From Thermoplasmata archaeon (GTDB lineage: Archaea; Thermoplasmatota; Thermoplasmata; UBA10834; DTMW01): a DNA stretch of 10,113 nt. Under the pieces are notes generated by a model. It had not been told where the DNA came from, ran no database searches, and worked only from the letters and a program-made list of their open reading frames with translations. A program made the translations under genes and the position numbers. Positions 1 through 5,580 of this stretch are shown piece after piece; positions within the stretch are counted from its first letter, which is position 1; the number at the start of each line of letters is the position of its first letter. The stretch lies in contig JAOUEZ010000032.1 of NCBI GenBank assembly GCA_029858465.1, positions 1 to 10,113 on the forward strand. The letters are read 5' to 3'.

Positions 1-640
1 CGAGGACGCAATTCGTCTGATCATGCAGGCGATTGAGGAAGCTGGCTACGCACCAGGAAAGGAAATCGCGCTCGCGCTCGATGTCGCGGCGAGCGAGCTT
101 TATGAAGCAGGGAAATATGCGATAAAGCACGGCAAGAGGCAAGCGCAGACGACGGAACAGCTCGTCGAGCTCTACGGCGAACTCTGTAAAGATTATCCGA
201 TAATCTCTGTCGAGGACCCGATGTCCGAAGATGATTGGGACGGGTGGAAACAGCTGACAGATTCGCTCGGTAGCAAGGTGCAGATAGTCGGCGACGACGT
301 ATTTGTGACCAACAAGGCGATACTTGCAGAGGGGATCTCAAAAGGCATCGCGAATTCGATCCTCATCAAAGTCAATCAGATTGGGACACTCTCCGAGACT
401 CTGGACACGATGAATCTGGCAAAGAAATCGGGATATACCTGTGTGGTTTCTCACAGGTCTGGGGAGACGGAGGATTCGACAATATCCGACATCGCCGTCG
501 GAACCGAATGCGGGCAGATCAAGACCGGCGCGCCCTGCAGAGGAGAACGAACCGCAAAATATAATCAGCTCCTTAGGATAGAGTCTGAGCTCGGGAGGAG
601 AGCGAAGTATCTTGGCAAGGCGGCATTCTCAATAAAATGA
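1..640 (+). CDS. eno: Enolase (phosphopyruvate hydratase), C-terminal part
   Basis: Interconverts 2-phosphoglycerate and phosphoenolpyruvate in glycolysis and gluconeogenesis, in the cytoplasm. The gene is cut by the left edge: the frame is open from base 2 and ends at TGA 638-640, giving about 212 residues, roughly the C-terminal half of a 410-430 residue enolase. Visible family signatures are the metal-ligand segments ALDVAASE, SVEDP and GDDVF, the catalytic-lysine segment ILIKVNQIGT, the loop SHRSGETED, and the C-terminal IKTGAPCRGER followed by KYNQLLRIE. The CRGER variant of the usual SRSER is the only small oddity. All residues expected for activity in this half look intact. The alanyl-tRNA editing gene follows after 9 nt on the same strand, so the two are probably cotranscribed. 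Identification is by recognised motifs and is secure. Confidence 0.97.
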   Translation, partial: EDAIRLIMQAIEEAGYAPGKEIALALDVAASELYEAGKYAIKHGKRQAQTTEQLVELYGELCKDYPIISVEDPMSEDDWDGWKQLTDSLGSKVQIVGDDVFVTNKAILAEGISKGIANSILIKVNQIGTLSETLDTMNLAKKSGYTCVVSHRSGETEDSTISDIAVGTECGQIKTGAPCRGERTAKYNQLLRIESELGRRAKYLGKAAFSIK

Positions 641-649
641 GTTGGGAAA

Positions 650-1852
650 ATGGTAGAAAAACTGTACTATGTTGATTCCTATCTCGACCAATTTGAGGCT
701 AAAGTCACTAAAGTGGTTGGCGAGAAGATATTCCTGAGCAGGACAGCTTTTTATCCCGGTGGAGGCGGGCAGCAGAACGATATCGGCGAAATTGACGAAG
801 CGAAGGTCACCGTGGTTGGCAGAGAACAGGACGATATCTATCACACGGTTCCTGAGGGTTCCTTTGTGACAGGACAGACCGTCCGTGGCGAGATCGATTG
901 GCCTCATAGGTACAATCTGATGAAAGGCCATACTGCGCAGCACATTCTGTTTCGCGCGATGCAGGAACAGAGTCCGGAACTGACCGTAAGGAAAGTCGAC
1001 ATTACGCCCGAAAAGAAATCATTGTTCTTCAACGGGGTCATGACTTGGGAAATGCTGAGGACTGCTCTGACTAGAACGAATGAAATCATATTGTCTGATT
1101 TGGACGTGAAGGCTCAGATCATCAAGAAGGATTCTCCTGAGTTGGAGAATGTCAGGATTAAGGCTGATCGGATAAAAGGCGAGGCTGTCCGGGTCATGCG
1201 AATAGGGGATTTCGATTCGGCCGCATGCGGAGGTCTTCATGTCGCAAGGACATCGGAGATTGGAGGAGTCACAATCGAGAAGCTGGTCTCCGGCGGGCAA
1301 GCTTCCGACTGGGAAGTGCAATTCGATCTAGGTTTTAGCGGGTTGATCAAGACATCGCAGCTCTCGCTGACCGCCATATCGATATCGAACATGCTCGGTT
1401 GCCCATACGAGAACATCGAATCGACAGTCAGGAACCTCAAGGAAGAGGCCCAGGATCTGACGGAAAAATTGGAGCAGGCCTGCTCTAGGCAATTGGACAG
1501 CCTCATTCCAGAGAAGATCGGAGATTTTCAATTATACTCAGCTATTCTTACGGGCTCGGATCGGAAAACCCTGAACGAATACGCCTCCAAACTGATCAGA
1601 AAGAAAGGGACGATTGTAATGCTTGCAGATGTCTCTGACACCGCCTATATGCTTCTTGGTTGCAATTCAAAGATCTCTCTTGATTGTGCATCGCTCCTCA
1701 GTCCTGGCCTGGAAATGATAGGAGGCCGAGGAGGGGGCAAGAAAAATTTCGCAATGGGCGGCGGCTCGGAAATTTCAAAGCTCGAGGAAGCCTTCAACTC
1801 TGTCAAACAGACAGTGACTGAAAAGATCGCCTCTGAATTCAGTTGCAGTTGA
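650..1852 (+). CDS. Alanyl-tRNA editing protein (AlaX-type, with C-terminal DHHA1-like domain)
   Basis: Likely a free-standing trans-editing factor that hydrolyses Ser-tRNA(Ala) or Gly-tRNA(Ala) mischarged by alanyl-tRNA synthetase. The 400-residue protein resembles the C-terminal half of AlaRS and lacks the aminoacylation core. The N-terminal region holds the barrel segment TAFYPGGGGQQNDIG (about residues 32-46). The editing domain has its zinc-site pair: H94-x3-H98 in GHTAQHIL and C193-x3-H197 in CGGLHV. A helical, glutamate/lysine-rich stretch (about 255-285) precedes a DHHA1-like end with GGRGGG at 358-363, like the GGKGGG of AlaRS. This size matches the long AlaX class (AlaX-L) rather than the short 150-220 residue forms. 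The start is supported by the family-typical opening (EKLYY..), although the ribosome site is weak. It sits 9 nt after eno. The exact tRNA error corrected cannot be told from the sequence. Confidence 0.93.
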   Translation: MVEKLYYVDSYLDQFEAKVTKVVGEKIFLSRTAFYPGGGGQQNDIGEIDEAKVTVVGREQDDIYHTVPEGSFVTGQTVRGEIDWPHRYNLMKGHTAQHILFRAMQEQSPELTVRKVDITPEKKSLFFNGVMTWEMLRTALTRTNEIILSDLDVKAQIIKKDSPELENVRIKADRIKGEAVRVMRIGDFDSAACGGLHVARTSEIGGVTIEKLVSGGQASDWEVQFDLGFSGLIKTSQLSLTAISISNMLGCPYENIESTVRNLKEEAQDLTEKLEQACSRQLDSLIPEKIGDFQLYSAILTGSDRKTLNEYASKLIRKKGTIVMLADVSDTAYMLLGCNSKISLDCASLLSPGLEMIGGRGGGKKNFAMGGGSEISKLEEAFNSVKQTVTEKIASEFSCS

Positions 1853-1865
1853 AATCAAAATCGAT

Positions 1866-1891
1866 TGCGGCCAGAAATGTTTCTGACCGCA
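1866..1891. terminator. Convergent intergenic hairpin, possible bidirectional terminator
   Basis: Between the alanyl-tRNA editing gene (plus) and nfnB (minus) lies an inverted repeat. TGCGG-C-CAGAA at 1866-1876 pairs with TTCTG-A-CCGCA at 1881-1891, with one C-A mismatch and a 4-nt loop. Its position in a 57-nt gap between two converging genes suits a shared terminator. Only short T runs flank it, and archaeal termination usually depends on T tracts, so the role is inferred from position and symmetry. Confidence 0.5.
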
Positions 1892-1909
1892 TTCTGTCTA
1901 ATATTCTTA

Positions 1910-3382
1910 TCAATGGCTTGAGATTTTGTCGAAGACTTCCTTTGCCGGCCAAGGCTCGTTCTGCGACAGATATCTGTCTATTCCCTCTGCGGCCTTCTTG
2001 CCACCGCCCATTGCCAGGATGACGGTCGCGTCTCCGGTCGCTATGTCACCGGCCGCGAATACGCCCTTCATCGAAGTGCGCTGCCATTCGTCCACGACAA
2101 TCGTGCCCCATCTTGTCGTCTTCAGCTCAGGCGTAGTCTGGGGGACTATCGGATTAGGGCTTTGACCGATCGCAATGTTGACTATGTCCACGTCGAGCAC
2201 GAAGTTCTCCCCTTCGCAAACGATCGGCCTGCATCGTCCCGAGGCATCCGGCTCGCCGAGCCTCATCTTGCAGCATTCCATCTTCTTGACATAACCTGTC
2301 TCGTCTCCAGTGTATTTGACCGGCGCAGTCAGCAATTGGAATTTGACCCCCTCTTCCTTCGCATGATGCACTTCCTCACGTCTCGCTGGGAGCTCCGCGT
2401 CGGATCGCCTGTAAATTATCCATGATTCTTCAGCACCGAGTCTCAAGGCCGTTCTCGCGCAGTCCATGGCTACGTTTCCTCCGCCGATGGTTGCGACCCT
2501 CATTCCGATCCTGTTCGGTGTGTCGAACTCGGGGAACATGTATGATTTCATCAGGTTCGTCCTTGTCAGGAATTCGTTGGCGGAAAGTATGCCATTCAGG
2601 TTCTCCCCCGGAATGTTCATCCATTTCGGAAGCCCAGCACCAGTCCCGACAAATATTGCGTCGAACTCCTGAGCGATTTCCTGCATCTTTATCGTCTTCC
2701 CGACGACGGCATCGAAGACAAGTTTGACGCCGAGTGATCTGATGTATTCCACTTCTGCCCAAACGATCGCCTTCGGCAACCTGAACTCGGGAATGCCATA
2801 GATCAACACACCGCCAGGAGCATGCAGCGCCTCGAAGATCGTGACATCATAACCCCGCTTCGCCAGATCAGAAGCGACAGTCAAGCCCGCAGGTCCAGCT
2901 CCAACGACAGCGACCTTCTTGCCCTTTCTCGGCGGGAGTTCCGGTTTCGCCATACCTTTTTCTCTCTCCCAGTCTGCAAGGAACCGCTCCATCCTGCCTA
3001 TTCCGACGGGCTGATTTTCTTTCAGTTTGCCTACGACGCAATATCCCTCGCACTGGTTCTCGTAGGGACAGACACGCCCGCAAACGGCTGGCAGCGCGTT
3101 ATACTGCTTTATTATTTTGATTCCGCCCTCGAAGTCTCCTTCCTTGACTTTCCTGATGAATGCCGGGATATCGATGCCTACCGGGCAACCATCCACGCAG
3201 ATTTTCCTCTTCTCGCTGCGCTTGCATTGGAGGCATCTCTCGGCCTCCTTAATCACTGTCTCCGCATCCTGACCCAGAGGCACTTCGTTGAAGTTGTGAA
3301 TTCTCTCCTTAGGATCCTGTTCGGGCATCGGATACTTCTTCTTGACCCTCTCTTTCTTGGGAGCAGGCGTCTCTTCAGCCAT
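1910..3382 (-). CDS. nfnB: NfnB/SudA-type large subunit of NADPH:ferredoxin oxidoreductase (GltD-like flavoprotein)
   Basis: Large, FAD- and [4Fe-4S]-containing subunit of a soluble NfnAB/SudAB complex. Characterised relatives bifurcate electrons between NADPH, NAD+ and ferredoxin, or act as sulfide dehydrogenase. The 490-residue protein opens with a lysine-rich tail and then the family motif PMPEQDPKERIHNF. An N-terminal iron-sulfur domain follows with C50, C53, C62, C66 and C101, C105, C111, C115. The FAD-binding motif GAGPAG is at 161-166. A second dinucleotide fold starts at GGGNVAMD (300-307), with RRS at 325-327, typical for NADP(H) phosphate recognition. The C-terminal FAD motif GVFAAGDIATGDATVI is present. 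Length is normal (about 465-490). Its ATG directly follows the nfnA stop (TAAATG) and is served by a strong Shine-Dalgarno at 3389-3397. It is often annotated as 'glutamate synthase small subunit' (gltA/gltD), but no glutamate synthase large subunit is nearby and the nfnA partner argues against that. Confidence 0.9.
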   Translation of the reverse strand: MAEETPAPKKERVKKKYPMPEQDPKERIHNFNEVPLGQDAETVIKEAERCLQCKRSEKRKICVDGCPVGIDIPAFIRKVKEGDFEGGIKIIKQYNALPAVCGRVCPYENQCEGYCVVGKLKENQPVGIGRMERFLADWEREKGMAKPELPPRKGKKVAVVGAGPAGLTVASDLAKRGYDVTIFEALHAPGGVLIYGIPEFRLPKAIVWAEVEYIRSLGVKLVFDAVVGKTIKMQEIAQEFDAIFVGTGAGLPKWMNIPGENLNGILSANEFLTRTNLMKSYMFPEFDTPNRIGMRVATIGGGNVAMDCARTALRLGAEESWIIYRRSDAELPARREEVHHAKEEGVKFQLLTAPVKYTGDETGYVKKMECCKMRLGEPDASGRCRPIVCEGENFVLDVDIVNIAIGQSPNPIVPQTTPELKTTRWGTIVVDEWQRTSMKGVFAAGDIATGDATVILAMGGGKKAAEGIDRYLSQNEPWPAKEVFDKISSH

Positions 3383-4213
3383 TTACGCCACCTCCTTCTT
3401 GAATTTCTCGACCGCAGTTTTTTCTTCAGCGAGATAGCGTTTGTTTCTTGCGATTAATAGCTGGAAATCCACCTTGTGCCCGTCGAAGTCCGGACCATCG
3501 ACGCATCCGAATTTTGTCTTGCCGTCAATGTTCACTCTGCAGGAACCGCACATCCCCGTTCCATCTACCATTATCGGGTTCAGGCTGACAATCGTCTTGA
3601 CGCCGTAAGATCTGGTCAGATCGGCAATGACCTTCATCATGATTATCGGACCCACCGCGTACACGACATCTATGGGCCTCTTCTCATCGAGCATCTTCTT
3701 CAGGATGTCCGAAACGAATCCATGATGCCCTTTTGAACCATCATCTGTGCAGATATGCACCTCATCGCTGTACTCAGTGATTTCCTTCTCAAGAATCAGC
3801 AGATCCTTTGTCCTCGCGCCCATTATTGAGAGCACCTTGTTTCCTGCCTGCTTCATCGCTCTGACTGTCGGGTACATGAGAGCTATTCCTATTCCGCCGC
3901 CTACGCATGCGACGGTTCCCAGATCCTGCGTGTGAGTCTCAATTCCGAGAGGCCCGACAATGCTTCTCAGCTCATCCCCCTTCTTCACAGTCCCGAGCTT
4001 CATCGTCGTCTTTCCCGCCTCGAGCGCAATAATCGTAACCGTCCCTTTTTTCGGATTCCAGTCGGCCATCGTTAAGGGGATTCGCTCGCCCTTGTCATCA
4101 ATCATCAGCATAATGAACTGGCCCGCCTTTGCACGTTGGGCAATCATCGGAGCTTCTATCTCCAAAAGATGGATCCCGGGAGCCAGATCTCTCTTCTCAA
4201 CGACCTTGTACAT
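3383..4213 (-). CDS. nfnA: NfnA/SudB-type small subunit, FAD/NAD-binding with [2Fe-2S] cluster
   Basis: Small subunit of the same complex; in studied NfnAB enzymes it handles NAD(H) and a [2Fe-2S] cluster. The 276 residues show a ferredoxin-NADP reductase fold. RIPLTMAD (44-51) is the flavin-binding RxPxT type motif. GGGIGIAL (about 105-112) is in the nucleotide-binding domain. The C-terminal iron-sulfur segment has D217, C222, C225 and C237 (VDGTGMCGSC, then FGCVDGP). This Asp plus three Cys pattern is what NfnA uses as cluster ligands. The start has a good ribosome site, GGAGAT at 4221-4226, 7 nt from ATG. It is the first gene of a two-gene operon with nfnB. Close relatives are annotated 'sulfide/dihydroorotate dehydrogenase-like FAD/NAD-binding protein' or PyrK-like; no pyrD is beside it, so the Nfn/Sud assignment is better. 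Whether the complex bifurcates cannot be read from sequence alone. Confidence 0.9.
   Translation of the reverse strand: MYKVVEKRDLAPGIHLLEIEAPMIAQRAKAGQFIMLMIDDKGERIPLTMADWNPKKGTVTIIALEAGKTTMKLGTVKKGDELRSIVGPLGIETHTQDLGTVACVGGGIGIALMYPTVRAMKQAGNKVLSIMGARTKDLLILEKEITEYSDEVHICTDDGSKGHHGFVSDILKKMLDEKRPIDVVYAVGPIIMMKVIADLTRSYGVKTIVSLNPIMVDGTGMCGSCRVNIDGKTKFGCVDGPDFDGHKVDFQLLIARNKRYLAEEKTAVEKFKKEVA
3389..3397 (-). promoter_or_regulatory. Strong Shine-Dalgarno for nfnB
   Basis: On the minus strand the sequence AAGGAGGTG lies inside the last codons of nfnA and ends 6 nt before the nfnB ATG. It is a near-complete match to the anti-Shine-Dalgarno end of 16S rRNA. It fixes the nfnB start and suggests high, coupled translation of the second subunit. 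Confidence 0.85.
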
Positions 4214-4239
4214 TTAATCAATCTCCAGGCATCTGCCAT

Positions 4240-4257
4240 GCGCCTCGCGACAGGCGC
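4240..4257 (-). promoter_or_regulatory. GC-rich hairpin in the nfnA leader
   Basis: GCGCCT at 4240-4245 and AGGCGC at 4252-4257 are a perfect 6-bp inverted repeat around a 6-nt centre. The hairpin ends 13 nt upstream of the nfnA Shine-Dalgarno. A smaller GGC-AGAT-GCC repeat lies between them. The stretch is clearly more GC-rich than the rest of this intergenic region. It could be an RNA structure in the 5' leader or a DNA operator. No known riboswitch class was recognised. Confidence 0.4.
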
Positions 4258-4300
4258 CCAGCCAATAATCACAGCCGGCAATTTTGCGGATTCAGTGAGT

Positions 4301-4310
4301 CCTATATAAG
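4301..4310 (-). promoter_or_regulatory. Candidate TATA box for the nfnAB operon
   Basis: The minus strand reads CTTATATAGG here, close to the archaeal TATA consensus. A start about 25 nt downstream would give a leader of roughly 65 nt containing the 4240-4257 hairpin. A second A/T run at about 4364-4371 (TTTAAAAA on the minus strand) is an alternative. The assignment rests on base composition and position only. Confidence 0.35.
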
Positions 4311-4527
4311 ATTACTGCACAAGTCTGCTACTGGAGTTATCATATTTTCGACACGGGAACCGCCTTTTTAAACGAATCTCAAAAATGCTAATTATGCCAA
4401 ATGCTATTCCATTATAGTTGGCTTTTTGATATTATATGTCCTTCTCGGTATAATCGTTCGGAAGATTTGCAATTTCAATGAACCCTCTTCTGTGCAACTA
4501 TTGAATAATTCAAAATCCATTGAAGTG

Positions 4528-4555
4528 TCGATTGATTCGAATCGATTGACTCGAA
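4528..4555. repeat. 14-bp tandem direct repeat upstream of the primase-like gene
   Basis: TCGATTGATTCGAA (4528-4541) is followed immediately by TCGATTGACTCGAA (4542-4555), matching at 13 of 14 bases. The junction also forms the 10-bp palindrome GATTCGAATC (4534-4543). The array ends 17 nt before the primase-like ATG, so it would lie in the leader or at the promoter. Such a layout suits a regulator binding site, but no regulator is identified here. Confidence 0.55.
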
Positions 4556-4572
4556 ATGGATGTTGAGATGAC

Positions 4573-5397
4573 ATGGCGAAAGCGCGCCTGCCCGCATATG
4601 AATTTCCACTATGCATGAGGCTTGCCACCCTCGAAGAGAGGAGCCGTTATTATGAGAGCGAATTCGATCTGGAAAAACTGAGAAATTGGGATTATTTCAA
4701 CAGGTCATTTGTATATGCCATCATCCTCGGCAGATACTCTCACATATTCCCCCGGGAATATGCAAGGATCTACGCCAATACGATTGTGATCGACAACTAC
4801 TCGGATCTTGAAGATTTCCGCGACTACATTCTGCAATACAAACCAGAGAGCGTATATTACGACAGGAACGTGTACAAGGACCGAAAGGTCTGCTCGAAAT
4901 GCAGGTTCAGATATTCCAGCTGCTGGCTCTGCAAAGGATTCCTCGGGCAAGAGCTCGCTTTCGACCTCGATGTGGAGAACTTATATTGTCCCATCCATGG
5001 CGACCTCAACCGCCGCATGTCAGAAAGCGATCCTGTGAGCTTCTGCGAATACGAGTTGTTCTCACTGAGAGACAGGACAATTCGTCTGATAGACCGATTG
5101 AAATCCGAGTTCAGGAAAATCGAGGTGACCTACTCAGGAAGAGGTTTTCATATCCACATATTGGACGACAAAGCCTTCAGAATGAGAAGAAAGGAGCGGG
5201 AGGAGCTTGCAGAATCGATCGGTGACGATTATCCTATCGATGAATGGGTGACCGAAGGAGAATCACATCTGATTCGCCTCCCGTTTTCTCTCAACGGGCT
5301 AGTGTCAAGGATAGTCATTCCGCTCGACATTGATGATATGGGATCCTTCGATCCAATAACTGATGAGCGATGCATCCCAGAGTTCGTCAAGAAATGA
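4573..5397 (+). CDS. Archaeo-eukaryotic primase (PriS-like) small-subunit homologue, short and divergent
   Basis: A 274-residue protein with the ordered motifs of the PriS catalytic fold. KGFLGQELAFDLD carries the metal-binding D131-x-D133. YSGRGFHIHI has S188, R190, H193 and H195. PIDEWVT (D223) aligns with the third catalytic Asp. RLPFSLNG (235-242) aligns with the canonical RLPGSLHGKTG. Three features are unusual. First, a C107-x2-C110-x6-C117-x2-C120 cluster lies just before the DxD, in addition to a partial zinc knuckle after it (C139, H142, C158). Second, the usual His and Lys of SLHGK, which contact the nucleotide in known archaeal primases, are Asn241 and Leu243. Third, the SGRG motif is one residue shorter than the common SGGRG. 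Length is below the usual 330-400. The start at 4573 has only a weak ribosome site (GAGATGA) and no better alternative. The gene stands alone, divergent from nfnA and convergent with a microgene. It may be the lineage's replicative PriS or a repair-type paralogue; family membership is firm, the exact role is not. Confidence 0.82.
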   Translation: MAKARLPAYEFPLCMRLATLEERSRYYESEFDLEKLRNWDYFNRSFVYAIILGRYSHIFPREYARIYANTIVIDNYSDLEDFRDYILQYKPESVYYDRNVYKDRKVCSKCRFRYSSCWLCKGFLGQELAFDLDVENLYCPIHGDLNRRMSESDPVSFCEYELFSLRDRTIRLIDRLKSEFRKIEVTYSGRGFHIHILDDKAFRMRRKEREELAESIGDDYPIDEWVTEGESHLIRLPFSLNGLVSRIVIPLDIDDMGSFDPITDERCIPEFVKK

Positions 5398-5418
5398 AAT
5401 ATTTCTTTGCCGACACGA

Positions 5419-5499
5419 TTATCTCTTTTTCTTCTTTGCCTTGCTTTTCTTCGATTTGTATCCTTTCTTTTTCTTCGCTTTTCCTTTCTTTGCAGGCAT
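5419..5499 (-). CDS. Lysine-rich 26-residue microprotein (hypothetical)
   Basis: A short open frame, ATG at 5499-5497 to TAA at 5421-5419, encodes 26 residues beginning MPAKKGKAKKKK and ending KKKKR. It holds 15 Lys and 1 Arg, with Ala, Gly, Ser and a single Tyr, and no acidic or bulky hydrophobic residues. It looks internally duplicated with a 13-residue period: KKGKAKKKKG (4-13) against KKSKAKKKKR (17-26). Translation is supported by GGGAGG at 5509-5514, 9 nt before ATG, and a TATA-like box at 5541-5550 at a fitting distance. The peptide should be disordered and bind nucleic acid or ribosomes, like the lysine-rich tails of chromatin proteins. It is similar in size to ribosomal protein L41e, but that is arginine-rich and has a different sequence. 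I recognise no family. The main alternative is that the A-rich tract is only the complement of a T-rich terminator. Confidence 0.6.
   Translation of the reverse strand: MPAKKGKAKKKKGYKSKKSKAKKKKR
5425..5490 (+). terminator. Pyrimidine/T-rich tract after the primase-like gene
   Basis: Starting 28 nt after the primase-like stop, the plus strand is a long run of T with scattered C (several runs of four or five T). T tracts are the main termination signal in archaea, so this could end the primase transcript. The same bases read on the minus strand encode the lysine-rich microprotein, so either or both roles are possible. Confidence 0.35.
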
Positions 5500-5508
5500 G
5501 TAAATATT

Positions 5509-5514
5509 CCTCCC
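5509..5514 (-). promoter_or_regulatory. Shine-Dalgarno of the lysine-rich microgene
   Basis: GGGAGG on the minus strand lies 9 nt before the microgene ATG in an otherwise A/T-rich leader. It is the main reason to treat this 26-codon frame as translated. Confidence 0.65.
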
Positions 5515-5540
5515 TTATCAAAACGAATTGTAGATGATAG

Positions 5541-5550
5541 AATTAATAAC
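5541..5550 (-). promoter_or_regulatory. Candidate TATA box of the microgene
   Basis: The minus strand reads GTTATTAATT. A start about 25 nt downstream falls near 5520, giving a leader of about 20 nt that just includes the GGGAGG site. The fit is good, but A/T-rich sequence makes chance matches common. Confidence 0.35.
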
Positions 5551-5553
5551 TTC

Positions 5554-5564
5554 CGAAAAATTTC
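5554..5564 (-). terminator. Possible end signal of the his operon
   Basis: Shortly after the stop codon of the PHP gene, the minus strand reads CGAAATTTTTCGG: a T5 run inside a small inverted repeat (CGAAA/TTTCG). It could be a weak archaeal terminator, or the purine-rich BRE side of the downstream microgene promoter. If it is not used, the microgene would be the last cistron of the his operon. Confidence 0.25.
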
Positions 5565-5580
5565 GTGTCTATGCTGCATC

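Larger units (their letters stand above)
4214..4572. other. Divergent intergenic region between nfnA and the primase-like gene
   Basis: This is the longest gene-free stretch in the window (359 bp). The nfnA-proximal part (about 4230-4290) is GC-rich and carries the leader hairpin. The rest is AT-rich with several TATA-like runs: 4301-4310, 4363-4371, 4428-4437 (GATATTATAT) and about 4500-4511. A 14-bp tandem repeat sits at 4528-4555. Short open frames on either strand lack ribosome sites and resemble no family I know. No tRNA or C/D-box RNA was recognised. It most likely holds the two divergent promoters. Confidence 0.6.

Noticed and set aside
1910..3382. Calling the large flavoprotein glutamate synthase small subunit (gltD)
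   Set aside because: No glutamate synthase large subunit is present, and the adjacent partner is an NfnA/SudB-type protein, which defines a different complex.
2822..3457. A 211-codon open frame on the plus strand, antisense to nfnB and the end of nfnA
   Set aside because: It mirrors the complement of well-identified coding sequence, has no ribosome site or recognisable domain, and nfnB/nfnA are certain from motifs.
4156..4239. A short minus-strand upstream frame (ATG at 4239-4237) running over the nfnA start in another frame
   Set aside because: It has no Shine-Dalgarno, only about 27 codons and no sign of conservation; the nfnA start has a clear ribosome site instead.
4129..4371. An 80-codon plus-strand frame covering the start of nfnA and its leader
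   Set aside because: Its first half is antisense to nfnA and no ribosome site precedes it; the peptide has no recognisable features.
4404..4628. A 74-codon minus-strand frame in the nfnA-primase gap
   Set aside because: It overlaps the start of the primase-like gene, lacks a ribosome site and a recognisable family, and its composition is that of AT-rich intergenic sequence.
5419..5499. Assignment of the microprotein as ribosomal protein L41e
   Set aside because: Size and basic charge are similar, but L41e is arginine-rich with tryptophan/methionine in a typical pattern; this peptide is nearly all lysine with alanine/glycine spacers, so only the size matches.
5229..5579. A 116-codon minus-strand arginine/lysine-rich frame overlapping the microgene and the primase 3' end
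   Set aside because: It reads the same A-rich tract in a different frame and runs antisense through the primase coding region without a ribosome site. The 26-codon frame with GGGAGG is the better reading.
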